From contig VGVE01000012.1 of assembly GCA_016874135.1 (NCBI GenBank), forward strand, positions 1 to 49,771: 49,771 nucleotides of DNA, in the 5' to 3' direction. How positions within the stretch are numbered: position 1 is the stretch's first letter; each line of letters begins with the position of its first letter. The notes beneath the pieces are model-generated. The model did no database searches and was not told where the DNA came from. It was given only the letters and a program-made list of their open reading frames with translations. The position numbers and the translations under genes were made by a program. Below are positions 36,403 through 44,979 of this stretch, in pieces. Source of the DNA: Gammaproteobacteria bacterium. Lineage in GTDB: Bacteria; Pseudomonadota; Gammaproteobacteria; Pseudomonadales; Azotimanducaceae.

Positions 36403-36566
36403 GTTCCGGTCGCAGACTGGGGGTTCGGCCTGCGCACGTGATCCCGTTCGCAGGCCATCCATTCCGAACCCACGGCGACGGTTCCGGAGCGTGGCAATCC
36501 GCGATCCAGCGTGCCAGTATTCTTCGGCACATCCTTTTTTTACATGGATTCGTTATTTCTTGCGGT

Positions 36567-37745
36567 ATGAACCGTCGCGCTGCACTCTTTTCCGGTCGAC
36601 GAATCGGATTGGTGGTCAACCAGGCCGACTTCCTGATCTCCCATCGGTATGAGCTGGCCTGCGCGCTGCGTGACCTCGGCGCTGAACTGACCATCTTCTG
36701 TCCTGCAGCTTCTGGTGAGGAAAAGCTCATCGAATCAGGCTTCAGAGTGGTGACCTACCCGCTTTCCCGCAGCGGAAGAAACCCGTTTGCCGAGATTCTT
36801 TCGCTGCTGTCGCTGTCGCGGCTGTACCGGGATCATCCGCTCGACCTGGTTCATCACGTCACCATCAAGCCGGTACTCTATGGAACCCGTGCCGCCCGCA
36901 AACGGGGCATACCCGCGGTGGTCAATGCCATTCCCGGGCTAGGCTTCGTGTACACCGCTGAAGGATTTTTCGCCGCACTCAGACGGGCTACGACCAATCT
37001 GCTCTATCGAAGCTTCACGCGCCATCCCGCCATCCGGGTGATCTTCCAGAACAGTGAAGACCGTGATGCGTTTGTGCGCAGGCGCCTGGTCTCTGCGGTG
37101 GATGCAGTGATCATCCGCGGGAGTAGCATGAACCTGGCGACATTCAGTACCAGCGAAGCGCCACCGGAACCGGTTTCGTTCCTGCTCATCGGGCGCATGC
37201 TGGCGGACAAGGGTGTACGCGAGTACGTCAATGCGGCACGCCTGCTCCGTCGCGACCACCCTGAGTGGTGTTTCCGCCTCCTCGGGGGACTTGATACCGG
37301 CAATCCGTCGGCGATCGGCAAAGACGAACTCGAAGCCTGGCACAACGAAGGCATCGATTGGCTCGGACATCGCAGCGATGTTGCAGACCAGATCCGCGCG
37401 CACCATGTGGTTGTCCTGCCGTCGTATCGTGAGGGGATGCCAAAAACATTGCTCGAAGCGACAGCGTGCGGTCGGCCGATCATCACCACGGACATCCCCG
37501 GTTGTCGCGATATCGTGAGGGACGGGGTCAATGGCCTTCTCGTGCAACCACGGGTGGTGACGGAGCTCGCGGAAGCCATGCGTACTCTCGGGGAAGACGG
37601 GGCCTTGCGCGACCAGATGGGCCGTGCAGGACGAACCCGGGCAATGGCGTTTTCCGTGGAAGACGTTGTGGAACGTACGCTGCGCATTTATGCGACGTTG
37701 TTGCACGAACAGCATCATGGTTCAACTGAAGAGGTGATCGCCTGA
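36567..37745 (+). CDS. Glycosyltransferase family 4 protein
   Basis: A 392-residue GT-B glycosyltransferase. The N-terminal acceptor domain includes IGLVVNQADFLISHRYELA; the donor domain has VSFLLIGRMLADKGVREYV, FRLLGGLD, and the E-x7-E signature as YREGMPKTLLEATACGRP (about residue 293). Likely acts at the cytoplasmic face, adding a sugar to an undecaprenyl-linked intermediate made by the next gene product. Start is ATG 36567 (MNRRAALFSGRR); upstream open codons are not family-like. Only three sugar genes are found before the locus ends. Confidence 0.87.
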   Translation: MNRRAALFSGRRIGLVVNQADFLISHRYELACALRDLGAELTIFCPAASGEEKLIESGFRVVTYPLSRSGRNPFAEILSLLSLSRLYRDHPLDLVHHVTIKPVLYGTRAARKRGIPAVVNAIPGLGFVYTAEGFFAALRRATTNLLYRSFTRHPAIRVIFQNSEDRDAFVRRRLVSAVDAVIIRGSSMNLATFSTSEAPPEPVSFLLIGRMLADKGVREYVNAARLLRRDHPEWCFRLLGGLDTGNPSAIGKDELEAWHNEGIDWLGHRSDVADQIRAHHVVVLPSYREGMPKTLLEATACGRPIITTDIPGCRDIVRDGVNGLLVQPRVVTELAEAMRTLGEDGALRDQMGRAGRTRAMAFSVEDVVERTLRIYATLLHEQHHGSTEEVIA

Positions 37746-37785
37746 TGGCGGCGGCCGGCTCATCCACCACACCTGAGGTGATGGT

Positions 37786-38808
37786 GTGACGCTGGTCCAC
37801 GAGTTGCCGTTGTTTGCCTTGTTTGCCGGATTGTTGACCACAGCCGGTATGTTGTCCCTGCTGATCCGTTTTGCACCTCGGCTGAAACTCATCGCCATCG
37901 CCAACGCGCGCAGCTCCCACGTGAATCCGACGCCCACCGGGGGCGGTATCGCAATCGGTTTGCCAGTTATTCTCTGGTGTGCGCTGTCGCCCGAGCCGCT
38001 CGGCTTCTGGCTCGCGGTGTCAGGCGGCGTTCTGGCGTTGACAGGGCTGGTCGATGATCTCATCGAGCTGCCGGCGTGGCCCCGATTCCTGCTGCAGGCG
38101 GTATGCGTTGCAGGCTTCCTGCATGCCACGGAGGCAACAGCCGGTGGCGCTGCGCTGATCATCATCGGTCTACTGACACTCTGGTTCGTAAACCTGTTCA
38201 ACTTCATGGACGGAATCGACGGTATTGCCGGTACCCAGACGCTGCTCTTCGGGCTCGGTGTTCTGTTGCTGTCCGGCGCCACACTCACCTGGATCGAAAG
38301 CCTGGTCTGGCTGGTGGTGGGAAGTTCGTTCGCCTTTCTCCTGTACAACTGGCATCCAGCCAAGATTTTCATGGGTGATGCGGGTGCCTTGTTGCTGGGG
38401 CTGTGCCTGCCAGCGATCGTTCTGGCCCTTGATGCCGCGGGCGACCTGCCGTTCGTCGCGTCATTGATACTGCTGGCGGTGTTTGTGTTTGATGCCACCT
38501 GGACCCTGGGAGTTAGAATCATCACCGGCCAGCGATTCACTGCGGCGCACCGGTCACATCTTTACCAGCGCCTCGCGTCGAGGTGGGGGCACGGCCAGAC
38601 GTCGCTGGCGTTCGTGTTCTACGCTTGCCTTTGGCTGTTTCCGCTGGCGTGGTGGGCGAAAACAACGCCCGGTGCCGGTGTCTGGTTGCTGTTGGCCAGT
38701 GTTGCGCCTCTGATGGCGCTAGCGGTGCGGTTCAGGGCCGGGATGCCGGACCAGGACGGCCGGGAAAGAACCAGGGAAACGCATGCAACGGATGGTTCAA
38801 ACAGATGA
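37786..38808 (+). CDS. WecA/WbpL-type polyprenyl-phosphate sugar-1-phosphate transferase
   Basis: A 340-residue integral membrane enzyme of the MraY/WecA family that begins O-antigen or related polymers by putting a HexNAc-1-phosphate on undecaprenyl phosphate. Motifs: RSSHVNPTPTGGGIAI (about residue 42), LTGLVDDLIELP (Asp pair), NLFNFMDGIDGIAG (about residue 137), KIFMGDAGALLLG and HRSHLYQRL, the His motif of the WecA branch. Around ten hydrophobic helices. It starts with GTG at 37786, and its stop overlaps the next gene as ATGA. Confidence 0.9.
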   Translation: MTLVHELPLFALFAGLLTTAGMLSLLIRFAPRLKLIAIANARSSHVNPTPTGGGIAIGLPVILWCALSPEPLGFWLAVSGGVLALTGLVDDLIELPAWPRFLLQAVCVAGFLHATEATAGGAALIIIGLLTLWFVNLFNFMDGIDGIAGTQTLLFGLGVLLLSGATLTWIESLVWLVVGSSFAFLLYNWHPAKIFMGDAGALLLGLCLPAIVLALDAAGDLPFVASLILLAVFVFDATWTLGVRIITGQRFTAAHRSHLYQRLASRWGHGQTSLAFVFYACLWLFPLAWWAKTTPGAGVWLLLASVAPLMALAVRFRAGMPDQDGRERTRETHATDGSNR

Positions 38809-40736
38809 TTGAAGTCTGGATCGAACAGCTGCACCGCCATCGCAAGCAGACGCTGGCGCTGGTGGTGGATTGCCTGATGTTGCCACTCGCACTCTATTCG
38901 GCACTGGCGTTACGACTCGGCACCTTTACCCCCGATATCGATGGTTTCTGGCCGGCCTTTGTGGTGAGCGTGCTGGTGTGCATCCCCGTGTTCGTGAAGC
39001 TCGGTTTGTACCGGCAAGTCATTCGCTACATGGGCAACCACGCCATGCTGAGTGTGCTCATCGGTGCCACCATCGCCGCGGTTGCCATCACAGTGACCGC
39101 CTATCTGGTTCCGCTGCGCGGCTTCCCGCGCTCTGTGCCAGTGATTTTTTGGATGCTGCTGCTGGTCTATGTAAGCGGCACACGTTTTGCGGTGCGGGCG
39201 CTCTTTCAGTGGGCACGACACCGCAACCATGTGCGTGAAGCGATCATCATCTTCGGCGCTGGCGCCGCGGGCGTAGGGTTGTCGCGCGCCTTCACGCAAC
39301 AGGGCGAGTACGTGCCGGTTGCATTCATCGATGATGACCCCGCGATGCAGCGGCGGACCATCGATGGGTTGGCCGTCTATTCACGCACGCAGCTCGACCG
39401 ATTGCTACAGGACACGGAAGCGTGCCAGGTGTTTCTGGCGATTCCATCAGCCACAGCGGATCAACGCCGGGACATCATCGAGTTCCTCGAACAGTATCCC
39501 GTGCGGGTGCGTCTCTTGCCTTCGCTGGCGGAGCTGATTTCAGGACGAAAGGGCCTCGCTAACGTTCGCGATGTGGCCGTGGAGGATCTGCTCTATCGCG
39601 ACGAGGTGGAACCGTTACCTGAATTGCTGGCGCGATCCGTGCAGGACCGCGTCGTCATGGTCACCGGGGCGGGTGGCTCGATCGGTTCGGAACTCGTTCG
39701 CCAGATTGCGCGGCAAGCACCTCGCTTGCTGGTGCTGCTTGACCAGAACGAGTTTGGTTTATTTCAGGTCGAAAACGAACTGACGCAGACCCATCCCCAG
39801 GTGAGCGTGCTCAGCGTTCTCGGCTCGGTAACGGACTACCCGCTCATGCAGCGCACGCTGCAGCGATACGGGGTCCAAACGCTCTATCACGCCGCGGCGT
39901 ACAAACACGTCGCGCTGGTGGAAAACAACGTCATCCAGGGTCTGATCAACAACACTTTCGGTACTTTACGTACCGCGCAGGCAGCGATTGCCTGTGGTGT
40001 GGACAGCTTGATCCTGATCTCCACGGACAAGGCGGTGCGCACAACCAGTGTGATGGGTGCGAGCAAGCGCCTGGCAGAGTTGATTCTGCAGGCGCTGCAG
40101 CAAACGCAACTGCGCACGCGCTTCGCCATAGTCCGTTTTGGCAATGTGCTTCGCTCGTCCGGATCGGTCGTGCCGCTCTTCGAAGAACAGATCGAGCGGG
40201 GAGGGCCGGTGACGGTCACCCACCCCGACGTCACCCGTTACTTCATGACGATTTCGGAAGCGTCCCAGCTGGTGTTGCAGGCGGGCAGCATGGCGGAAGG
40301 TGGTGACATTTTTGTGCTCGACATGGGCCGGCCGGTGCGCATTCTCGATCTGGCGCGTCGCATGATCCAGCTGCAGGGGCACACGGTGCGTGATGCTGAA
40401 CATCCCGAAGGGGACATCGAGATCGTTTTTACCGGGCTCAAGCCCGGTGAAAAGCTGCACGAAGAACTCTTGTTGGGCAATGTGGTTACCGGCACGGAGC
40501 ATCGCAAGATTCTGAGGGCGGAAGAGTCCTTCGTCCCGTGGACGGAGCTGCAGCCTTCGCTCGCGACGCTGGAAAAAGCCTGCAGCGCCTATGATTATGC
40601 GGCCATCAAGACCTTTATCGAAGGGCTTGTTGAAGGTTCGAGCCTTGAAGAGCAGCTCGGCGATCTAGCTGTGCCAGGGCCTCTTGCGACGGTTGTTCAG
40701 CTGCCTGCGGCAGCTTCTCCAGCAAGTCGGCCATAA
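38805..40736 (+). CDS. WbpM/FlaA1-like nucleotide-sugar 4,6-dehydratase, membrane-bound
   Basis: A 643-residue protein with four N-terminal membrane helices (residues 15-120), a first Rossmann domain (IIFGAGAAGVGLSRAF) and a second, catalytic SDR domain (MVTGAGGSIGSELVRQ, about residue 285; LISTDKAVRTTSVMGASKRLAE, about residue 405). The Lys and Met in 'MGASKR' replace the SDR Tyr-x-x-x-Lys and mark UDP-GlcNAc 4,6-dehydratases that lead to QuiNAc, FucNAc or bacillosamine. Start ATG 38805 overlaps the previous stop. The end overlaps the convergent TcuA-like gene by 40 bases. Confidence 0.92.
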   Translation: MIEVWIEQLHRHRKQTLALVVDCLMLPLALYSALALRLGTFTPDIDGFWPAFVVSVLVCIPVFVKLGLYRQVIRYMGNHAMLSVLIGATIAAVAITVTAYLVPLRGFPRSVPVIFWMLLLVYVSGTRFAVRALFQWARHRNHVREAIIIFGAGAAGVGLSRAFTQQGEYVPVAFIDDDPAMQRRTIDGLAVYSRTQLDRLLQDTEACQVFLAIPSATADQRRDIIEFLEQYPVRVRLLPSLAELISGRKGLANVRDVAVEDLLYRDEVEPLPELLARSVQDRVVMVTGAGGSIGSELVRQIARQAPRLLVLLDQNEFGLFQVENELTQTHPQVSVLSVLGSVTDYPLMQRTLQRYGVQTLYHAAAYKHVALVENNVIQGLINNTFGTLRTAQAAIACGVDSLILISTDKAVRTTSVMGASKRLAELILQALQQTQLRTRFAIVRFGNVLRSSGSVVPLFEEQIERGGPVTVTHPDVTRYFMTISEASQLVLQAGSMAEGGDIFVLDMGRPVRILDLARRMIQLQGHTVRDAEHPEGDIEIVFTGLKPGEKLHEELLLGNVVTGTEHRKILRAEESFVPWTELQPSLATLEKACSAYDYAAIKTFIEGLVEGSSLEEQLGDLAVPGPLATVVQLPAAASPASRP

Positions 40737-42229
40737 ACCGCGCCGCTGGTCAGGCCACTGCCGCCTGGGTAATTGAAGTAGAAAAGGCCGCCCATCAGTT
40801 CACCAGCCGCGTACAAACCGGGAATGGCTTTTCCATCCTGAGCCAGCACGCGTGCGTTGGCGTCAACATGCAAACCGCCGAACGTGAAGGTGATGCCACA
40901 GCCTACGGCATACGCCGAGTAGGGTGGTGTGTCGAGCCGCTGAGCCCAGTTGGATTTCGGGATAAGCAGACCTCGCGTTCCCCGCCCATCGCGAATAGAC
41001 GGATTGAAGGGCACATCCACGTTCACTGCCTTGTTGAAAGCCACCGTCGTATCGAGGAACCGGGCGGTGTCCATCCCTTCCATCTGCTGTGCCAGCGCTT
41101 CGAGGGAGGAGGCGGTGACCTTTGAAACCTGACGGATGCGGTACTCATCGCGAAGCAGGTGATCACACTTCGCATCGAATACCTGCCATGCAGTTTGCCC
41201 CGGCTGGCGCAGCACTTCCTGCCCGTAGCGTGCGTAGGTGTAGTTACGAAAATCCGCGCCTTCATCCACGAACCGTTCACCTCGTGAATTGATCAGAATT
41301 CCGAAGGGATAAGAATGCTTCTGGAAGCTATCACCCACGGCAAGATCGCCGTACTCCGGCGCATTGGCATCCCACTGCACTGCATGGCAACCGCTGAAGT
41401 GCCCGCGCGTGGCGGCGCCGATATCAACCGCCATACGGATCCCGTCACCGGTGTTGAACCGGGTACCCCGCACGTGGGCCAGGTCCCAGCCCGGCCCGAG
41501 ATACTGGGTTCGCAAAGCGGCGTTGGCTTCAAATCCTCCGGAGGCCAGAACCACTGCATCGGCGTTCATAGTGGCCAGACCTGCTGGTGTATGCGCGATC
41601 ACACCGTCGATCCCGCGGGTTGTGCCGGCCAGCGAAATAGCGCGATGACCGTAGCGGATGTCCACGCCAAGCATGGTCGCGCGACGGGTCAGCGCCGCGA
41701 TCAGGCCCGGTCCTCCGCCCCAGACTTCGACGAATAGCCCGCCCCAGAATCGGATGCGACCCTGCACCTCGAACGACTGCCGGCCGTACAGCGGCAGGAA
41801 ACGCACACCCTGTGAGCGCATCCAGAGAAGCGTCTCAAAACTTCGTTCGACCAGAGTCTCAGCCAGCCAGGGATCGGTCCGGTATTGCGTCACTCGCCCG
41901 AGGTCATCGAGAAAATCTCCACGGGTGTAGGGTTCAACGTCGATCCGCGCCCATTCCGCCGCGGAAAGGTCCGGCATCAGCGCCGCAAGTTCAGGGATAC
42001 CCTGGTGCGTGGTGCGCATGGCCCCCGCGGTGAACCGGGAGTTCCCGCCGGCCAGCGCTTCCGGAGCGCGCTCCAATACAGTCACTTCAGCGCCGCGCTG
42101 ACGTGCGGCGATAGCGGCGCAGAACGCGGCATTGCCACCGCCGACCACGATGATTCTCCGGTTTTGGCTGGAACGCTCTCTCGACGATCCTTTCGATGAA
42201 CCGGAATTCGCAGCGTTTGGTTCGCTCAT
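40697..42229 (-). CDS. FAD-dependent oxidoreductase, TcuA (tricarballylate dehydrogenase)-like
   Basis: A 510-residue flavoprotein of the fumarate reductase/succinate dehydrogenase group. IIVVGGGNAAFCAAIAAR is the FAD-binding start (about residue 26), GGNSRFTAGAMRTTH follows, and the late GLYAAGELMGGLFYFNYPGGSGLTSG-type segment (40745-40820) is the second FAD contact. 'GNAAFCAA' and 'TAGAMR' are typical of TcuA, which oxidises tricarballylate to cis-aconitate in Salmonella. No TcuB or TcuC is seen here, so the real substrate may differ. It is divergent from the alcohol dehydrogenase (69 bases between starts). Confidence 0.85.
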   Translation of the reverse strand: MSEPNAANSGSSKGSSRERSSQNRRIIVVGGGNAAFCAAIAARQRGAEVTVLERAPEALAGGNSRFTAGAMRTTHQGIPELAALMPDLSAAEWARIDVEPYTRGDFLDDLGRVTQYRTDPWLAETLVERSFETLLWMRSQGVRFLPLYGRQSFEVQGRIRFWGGLFVEVWGGGPGLIAALTRRATMLGVDIRYGHRAISLAGTTRGIDGVIAHTPAGLATMNADAVVLASGGFEANAALRTQYLGPGWDLAHVRGTRFNTGDGIRMAVDIGAATRGHFSGCHAVQWDANAPEYGDLAVGDSFQKHSYPFGILINSRGERFVDEGADFRNYTYARYGQEVLRQPGQTAWQVFDAKCDHLLRDEYRIRQVSKVTASSLEALAQQMEGMDTARFLDTTVAFNKAVNVDVPFNPSIRDGRGTRGLLIPKSNWAQRLDTPPYSAYAVGCGITFTFGGLHVDANARVLAQDGKAIPGLYAAGELMGGLFYFNYPGGSGLTSGAVYGRLAGEAAAGS

Positions 42230-42298
42230 GTCTTGCTCGTTGCACCGTATGGCGGGTGTTCGTAGGCTTCGCAGTCAGGCGTTGAGAAGGGGGAAACA

Positions 42299-43399
42299 AT
42301 GCCAACCATACCGCGAACTTCGTTTGCGATGGTGCAAACCGGCGTTCGAACGCTGGTACCGCAGGATATCGCCATCCCTGCAATCGACGCAGACTCGGCG
42401 TTGCTCGAAGTGGAGGTCTGTGGCATTTGCGGCAGTGACTACGAGCAATATGAGGGCGTGCTGAAAACCCCTGTACCAGTGATTCCGGGGCATGAGCCAC
42501 TTGGCCGTATCGCTGCCATTGGTGACCGGGCCGCACAGCGTTGGGGTGTGGATGTCGGTGATCGTGTCGCTGTAGAAACCATGTTGAGTTGCAGGCACTG
42601 TCAGCCTTGCCTGCACGGCAGCTACCACCTGTGTGATCACCGGCGAATCTATTCCTACATACCACTCACGGATGCACCGGGTTTGTGGGGGGCGTACGCC
42701 CAGTACATGTACCTGCACCCGAACAGCGTGGTACATCGGGTCGATCCGGAGTTGCCGCCGGAGATCGCAGTGATGTTCAACCCGCTCGGAGCGGGTTTTC
42801 GCTGGGCAGTAGAGATGCCGGCGCTCGCGCCGGGCGAAACCGTGGTGATTCTCGGTCCGGGTCAGCGTGGACTTGCCAGCGTGCTCGCCTGCCGGGAAGC
42901 GGGCGCCGGGACGATCATCATCACCGGGCTTGAAGCGGACAGTGACAAGTTTGCTGTGGCGCGACTGTTTGGCGCCGATCACTGCATCGATGTCGATAAC
43001 CAGAATGCAGTTGAACGGGTTAAGGCCCTGACCAATGGTCGGGGCGCTGACCTGGTCGTGGATGTCAGTGCCTATGCAACACAGCCAGTGGTCGATGCAC
43101 TGCGCATGGTGCGACCGGGTGGCCGGATCGTGCTTGCGGGTGTGAAAGGCTTCAAGCCCGTGGACGGATTTGTTTCCGATCTGGTGGTCATGAAAGAGAT
43201 TCGCATCATGGGCGCGATCGGTGTGACATCGACCGGCTATCGGCAGGCCATTCGCCTGATCGAGCGTGACCGAGAGCGGCTGCGCCCGATGCATACGCAC
43301 GACTTCAAGCTGGAAGACGCGGAGCTCGCCATTCGTACACTTGCCCGGCAGGTTGATGGTGACGCCTCGATTCACTCCTGCCTGATCCCACCGCACTGA
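42299..43399 (+). CDS. Zinc-dependent medium-chain alcohol dehydrogenase
   Basis: A 366-residue MDR enzyme. Catalytic zinc: Cys in VCGICGSDYEQYE (about residue 40) and His-Glu in PGHEPLG (about residue 65). Structural zinc: four Cys in CRHCQPCLHGSYHLC (about residues 98-112). NAD(P) site: VVILGPGQRGLASVLA (about residue 183). The substrate-pocket sequence does not point to a single alcohol; polyol, threonine or aryl alcohol dehydrogenases look alike. GGGGGAA lies five bases before the ATG. First gene of a rightward run LLM-PaaI-PhyH-lipoprotein. Confidence 0.88.
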   Translation: MPTIPRTSFAMVQTGVRTLVPQDIAIPAIDADSALLEVEVCGICGSDYEQYEGVLKTPVPVIPGHEPLGRIAAIGDRAAQRWGVDVGDRVAVETMLSCRHCQPCLHGSYHLCDHRRIYSYIPLTDAPGLWGAYAQYMYLHPNSVVHRVDPELPPEIAVMFNPLGAGFRWAVEMPALAPGETVVILGPGQRGLASVLACREAGAGTIIITGLEADSDKFAVARLFGADHCIDVDNQNAVERVKALTNGRGADLVVDVSAYATQPVVDALRMVRPGGRIVLAGVKGFKPVDGFVSDLVVMKEIRIMGAIGVTSTGYRQAIRLIERDRERLRPMHTHDFKLEDAELAIRTLARQVDGDASIHSCLIPPH

Positions 43400-43471
43400 A
43401 TCACTGCGGTTTGACCGGACACGCCGGAAACACACAACCCAGACAGAAATGACCAGAGAGACTGAGACGCG

Positions 43472-44455
43472 ATGAAAACCGGATTGATCCTCACGACACC
43501 CACACTCAAACAGATGGTCTCGACTGCCCAGGCGGCGGAGTCCGCCGGATTTGATTCGGTGTGGACAATTGAGTTCTTCAACGCCAATGGTCTGGTGCGC
43601 CTGGCAGCGGTGGCCGCCGCAACCCAGCGTATCCAGCTGGGTACCGCGATCGCGTATGCCTTCATGCGGACACCGATGCTGGCGGCATCGGCGGCGATGG
43701 ATATCGATGAACTGTCGGGTGGCCGGATGATCCTCGGTCTCGGCAGCGGCACCGAACGCATGAACAAAGATTGGTACTCCATGCCGTGGGACCCTGCACC
43801 CGCATCGAAGATCAAGGATGCTATTGGGTTGGTGAGGGCCGCGTTTGCGGCGCAGAAAGGGGGTGGCCTCAAGTACCAGGGAACGCACTACCAGGTGAAT
43901 ATCCCCGCGTATACTCGGCCTAACGCCGCGCGCGACACCATCCCGGTGTGCCTGGCCGGTGTGAACAAAGGCATGATCGGCGCCGCTGCAGCAGTCGCGG
44001 ACGGTCTGATATGCCACCCAGTTTTCAGCCGCAAGTACCTGGCCGATACGGTTGTGCCGCGAGTCGCGGGTTCAAAATGCAAACCCTTTCCTTATATCAT
44101 CACGGCGGTTTCCAACGACAGGGCTCAGGCGCGCGACGAAGCCCGCCGGCAGATCGCTTTCTACTACACCACGCGTCTCTACCACACGATCCTCGACGCG
44201 CACGGATGGCGGGGAATCGGCGAAACGGTGGCTGACGCGTTCAAGAAAGGTGACTGGAAGACGATGTTTGCGGCGGTGCCGGATGAGATGGTCGACGCGA
44301 TCGCCATTAGCGGGACGCCGGATGAAGCCCGCGACCAGTTGCGACAGTGGGCACCATTCAGCGATCACGTCATCCTCTACAGCCCAAGCGTTGGCATGAA
44401 TCCAGGGCGGTTGCAGGAAAACATGGATGCAATCATTGATACGTTTCGGAAGTGA
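43472..44455 (+). CDS. LLM-class flavin-dependent oxidoreductase
   Basis: A 327-residue TIM-barrel enzyme of the luciferase-like/F420 group. GLILTTPTLKQMVSTAQAAE starts the barrel; DSVWTIEFFNANGLVRLAA is the usual second strand, IQLGTAIAYAFMRTPM and ELSGGRMILGLGSGTERM are standard. The flavin used (FMN or F420) cannot be read; in a gammaproteobacterium FMN would be expected, although F420 genes occur in some. Probably oxidises or monooxygenates an organic substrate in the same pathway as its neighbours. The gap to the previous gene is 72 bases. Confidence 0.85.
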   Translation: MKTGLILTTPTLKQMVSTAQAAESAGFDSVWTIEFFNANGLVRLAAVAAATQRIQLGTAIAYAFMRTPMLAASAAMDIDELSGGRMILGLGSGTERMNKDWYSMPWDPAPASKIKDAIGLVRAAFAAQKGGGLKYQGTHYQVNIPAYTRPNAARDTIPVCLAGVNKGMIGAAAAVADGLICHPVFSRKYLADTVVPRVAGSKCKPFPYIITAVSNDRAQARDEARRQIAFYYTTRLYHTILDAHGWRGIGETVADAFKKGDWKTMFAAVPDEMVDAIAISGTPDEARDQLRQWAPFSDHVILYSPSVGMNPGRLQENMDAIIDTFRK

Positions 44456-44493
44456 ACCATTGAAACCGGCAACAACCATCGGAGCTCTGCAGA

Positions 44494-44925
44494 ATGAGTG
44501 CCATACCGTTCAACCCTGATATTGCCAAACGTTTTACGGGCCCTTCGAAAGGCGCTGGCGGGATCGTTGATTTTCTCGGTTTCGAAATCACTGGCGCTGA
44601 ACCAGGCAAGATGCAGGGTCGATTTGAAGTGCGACCTGATCTCTTGACCGGATTTGGCAACATGCACGGCGGCGTGTTGTCAGCATTCTGCGACCATCTG
44701 CTCGGCTGCGTGTGTTATCCCGCCATGCAGAAGGGTCAGTGGGCAGCAACGACGGAGTTCAAGATCAACCTGACGGCGCCGGTATCCAAAGGCGAGGTGA
44801 CAGGTGAAGCAGAAATCGTGCTGATGACGCGTACGATGGCGGTGATCCGGATCGATGTCCGCAACGAAGGCCGGATCTGCGCTGTCGCGCAGGGCACCTG
44901 TACGATCCGCGATCCGAAAGGATGA
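44494..44925 (+). CDS. PaaI-family hotdog thioesterase
   Basis: A 143-residue hotdog-fold protein of the PaaI/YigI type, which hydrolyses acyl- or aryl-CoA thioesters. The central helix region NMHGGVLSAFCDHLLGC (about residues 55-71) carries the N/H-x-G-G-x-x-x-x-x-x-D pattern with the catalytic Asp. TTEFKINLTAPVSKGEVTGEA and CAVAQGTCTI complete the sheet. Its place between an LLM oxidoreductase and a PhyH protein suggests release of a CoA intermediate in the cluster's pathway. Confidence 0.85.
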   Translation: MSAIPFNPDIAKRFTGPSKGAGGIVDFLGFEITGAEPGKMQGRFEVRPDLLTGFGNMHGGVLSAFCDHLLGCVCYPAMQKGQWAATTEFKINLTAPVSKGEVTGEAEIVLMTRTMAVIRIDVRNEGRICAVAQGTCTIRDPKG

Positions 44926-44948
44926 ACATTTTGGTGAACTAGAACCCC

Positions 44949-44973
44949 ATCCATCGGGGAAATCCATCGGGGA
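44949..44973 (+). repeat. Tandem 12-base direct repeat containing the ribosome site of the PhyH gene
   Basis: ATCCATCGGGGA occurs twice with one base between (44949-44960 and 44962-44973). The second GGGGA is six bases before the ATG at 44980 and is the likely ribosome-binding site; the first copy duplicates it 13 bases upstream. This could be replication slippage, or a way to change translation. Confidence 0.8.
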
Positions 44974-44979
44974 CACAAC

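Noticed and set aside
42230..44017. Long leftward frame opposite the alcohol dehydrogenase
   Set aside because: Rich in His, Arg and Gln as expected for an antisense shadow of a GC-rich gene; the zinc-binding motifs are on the plus strand.
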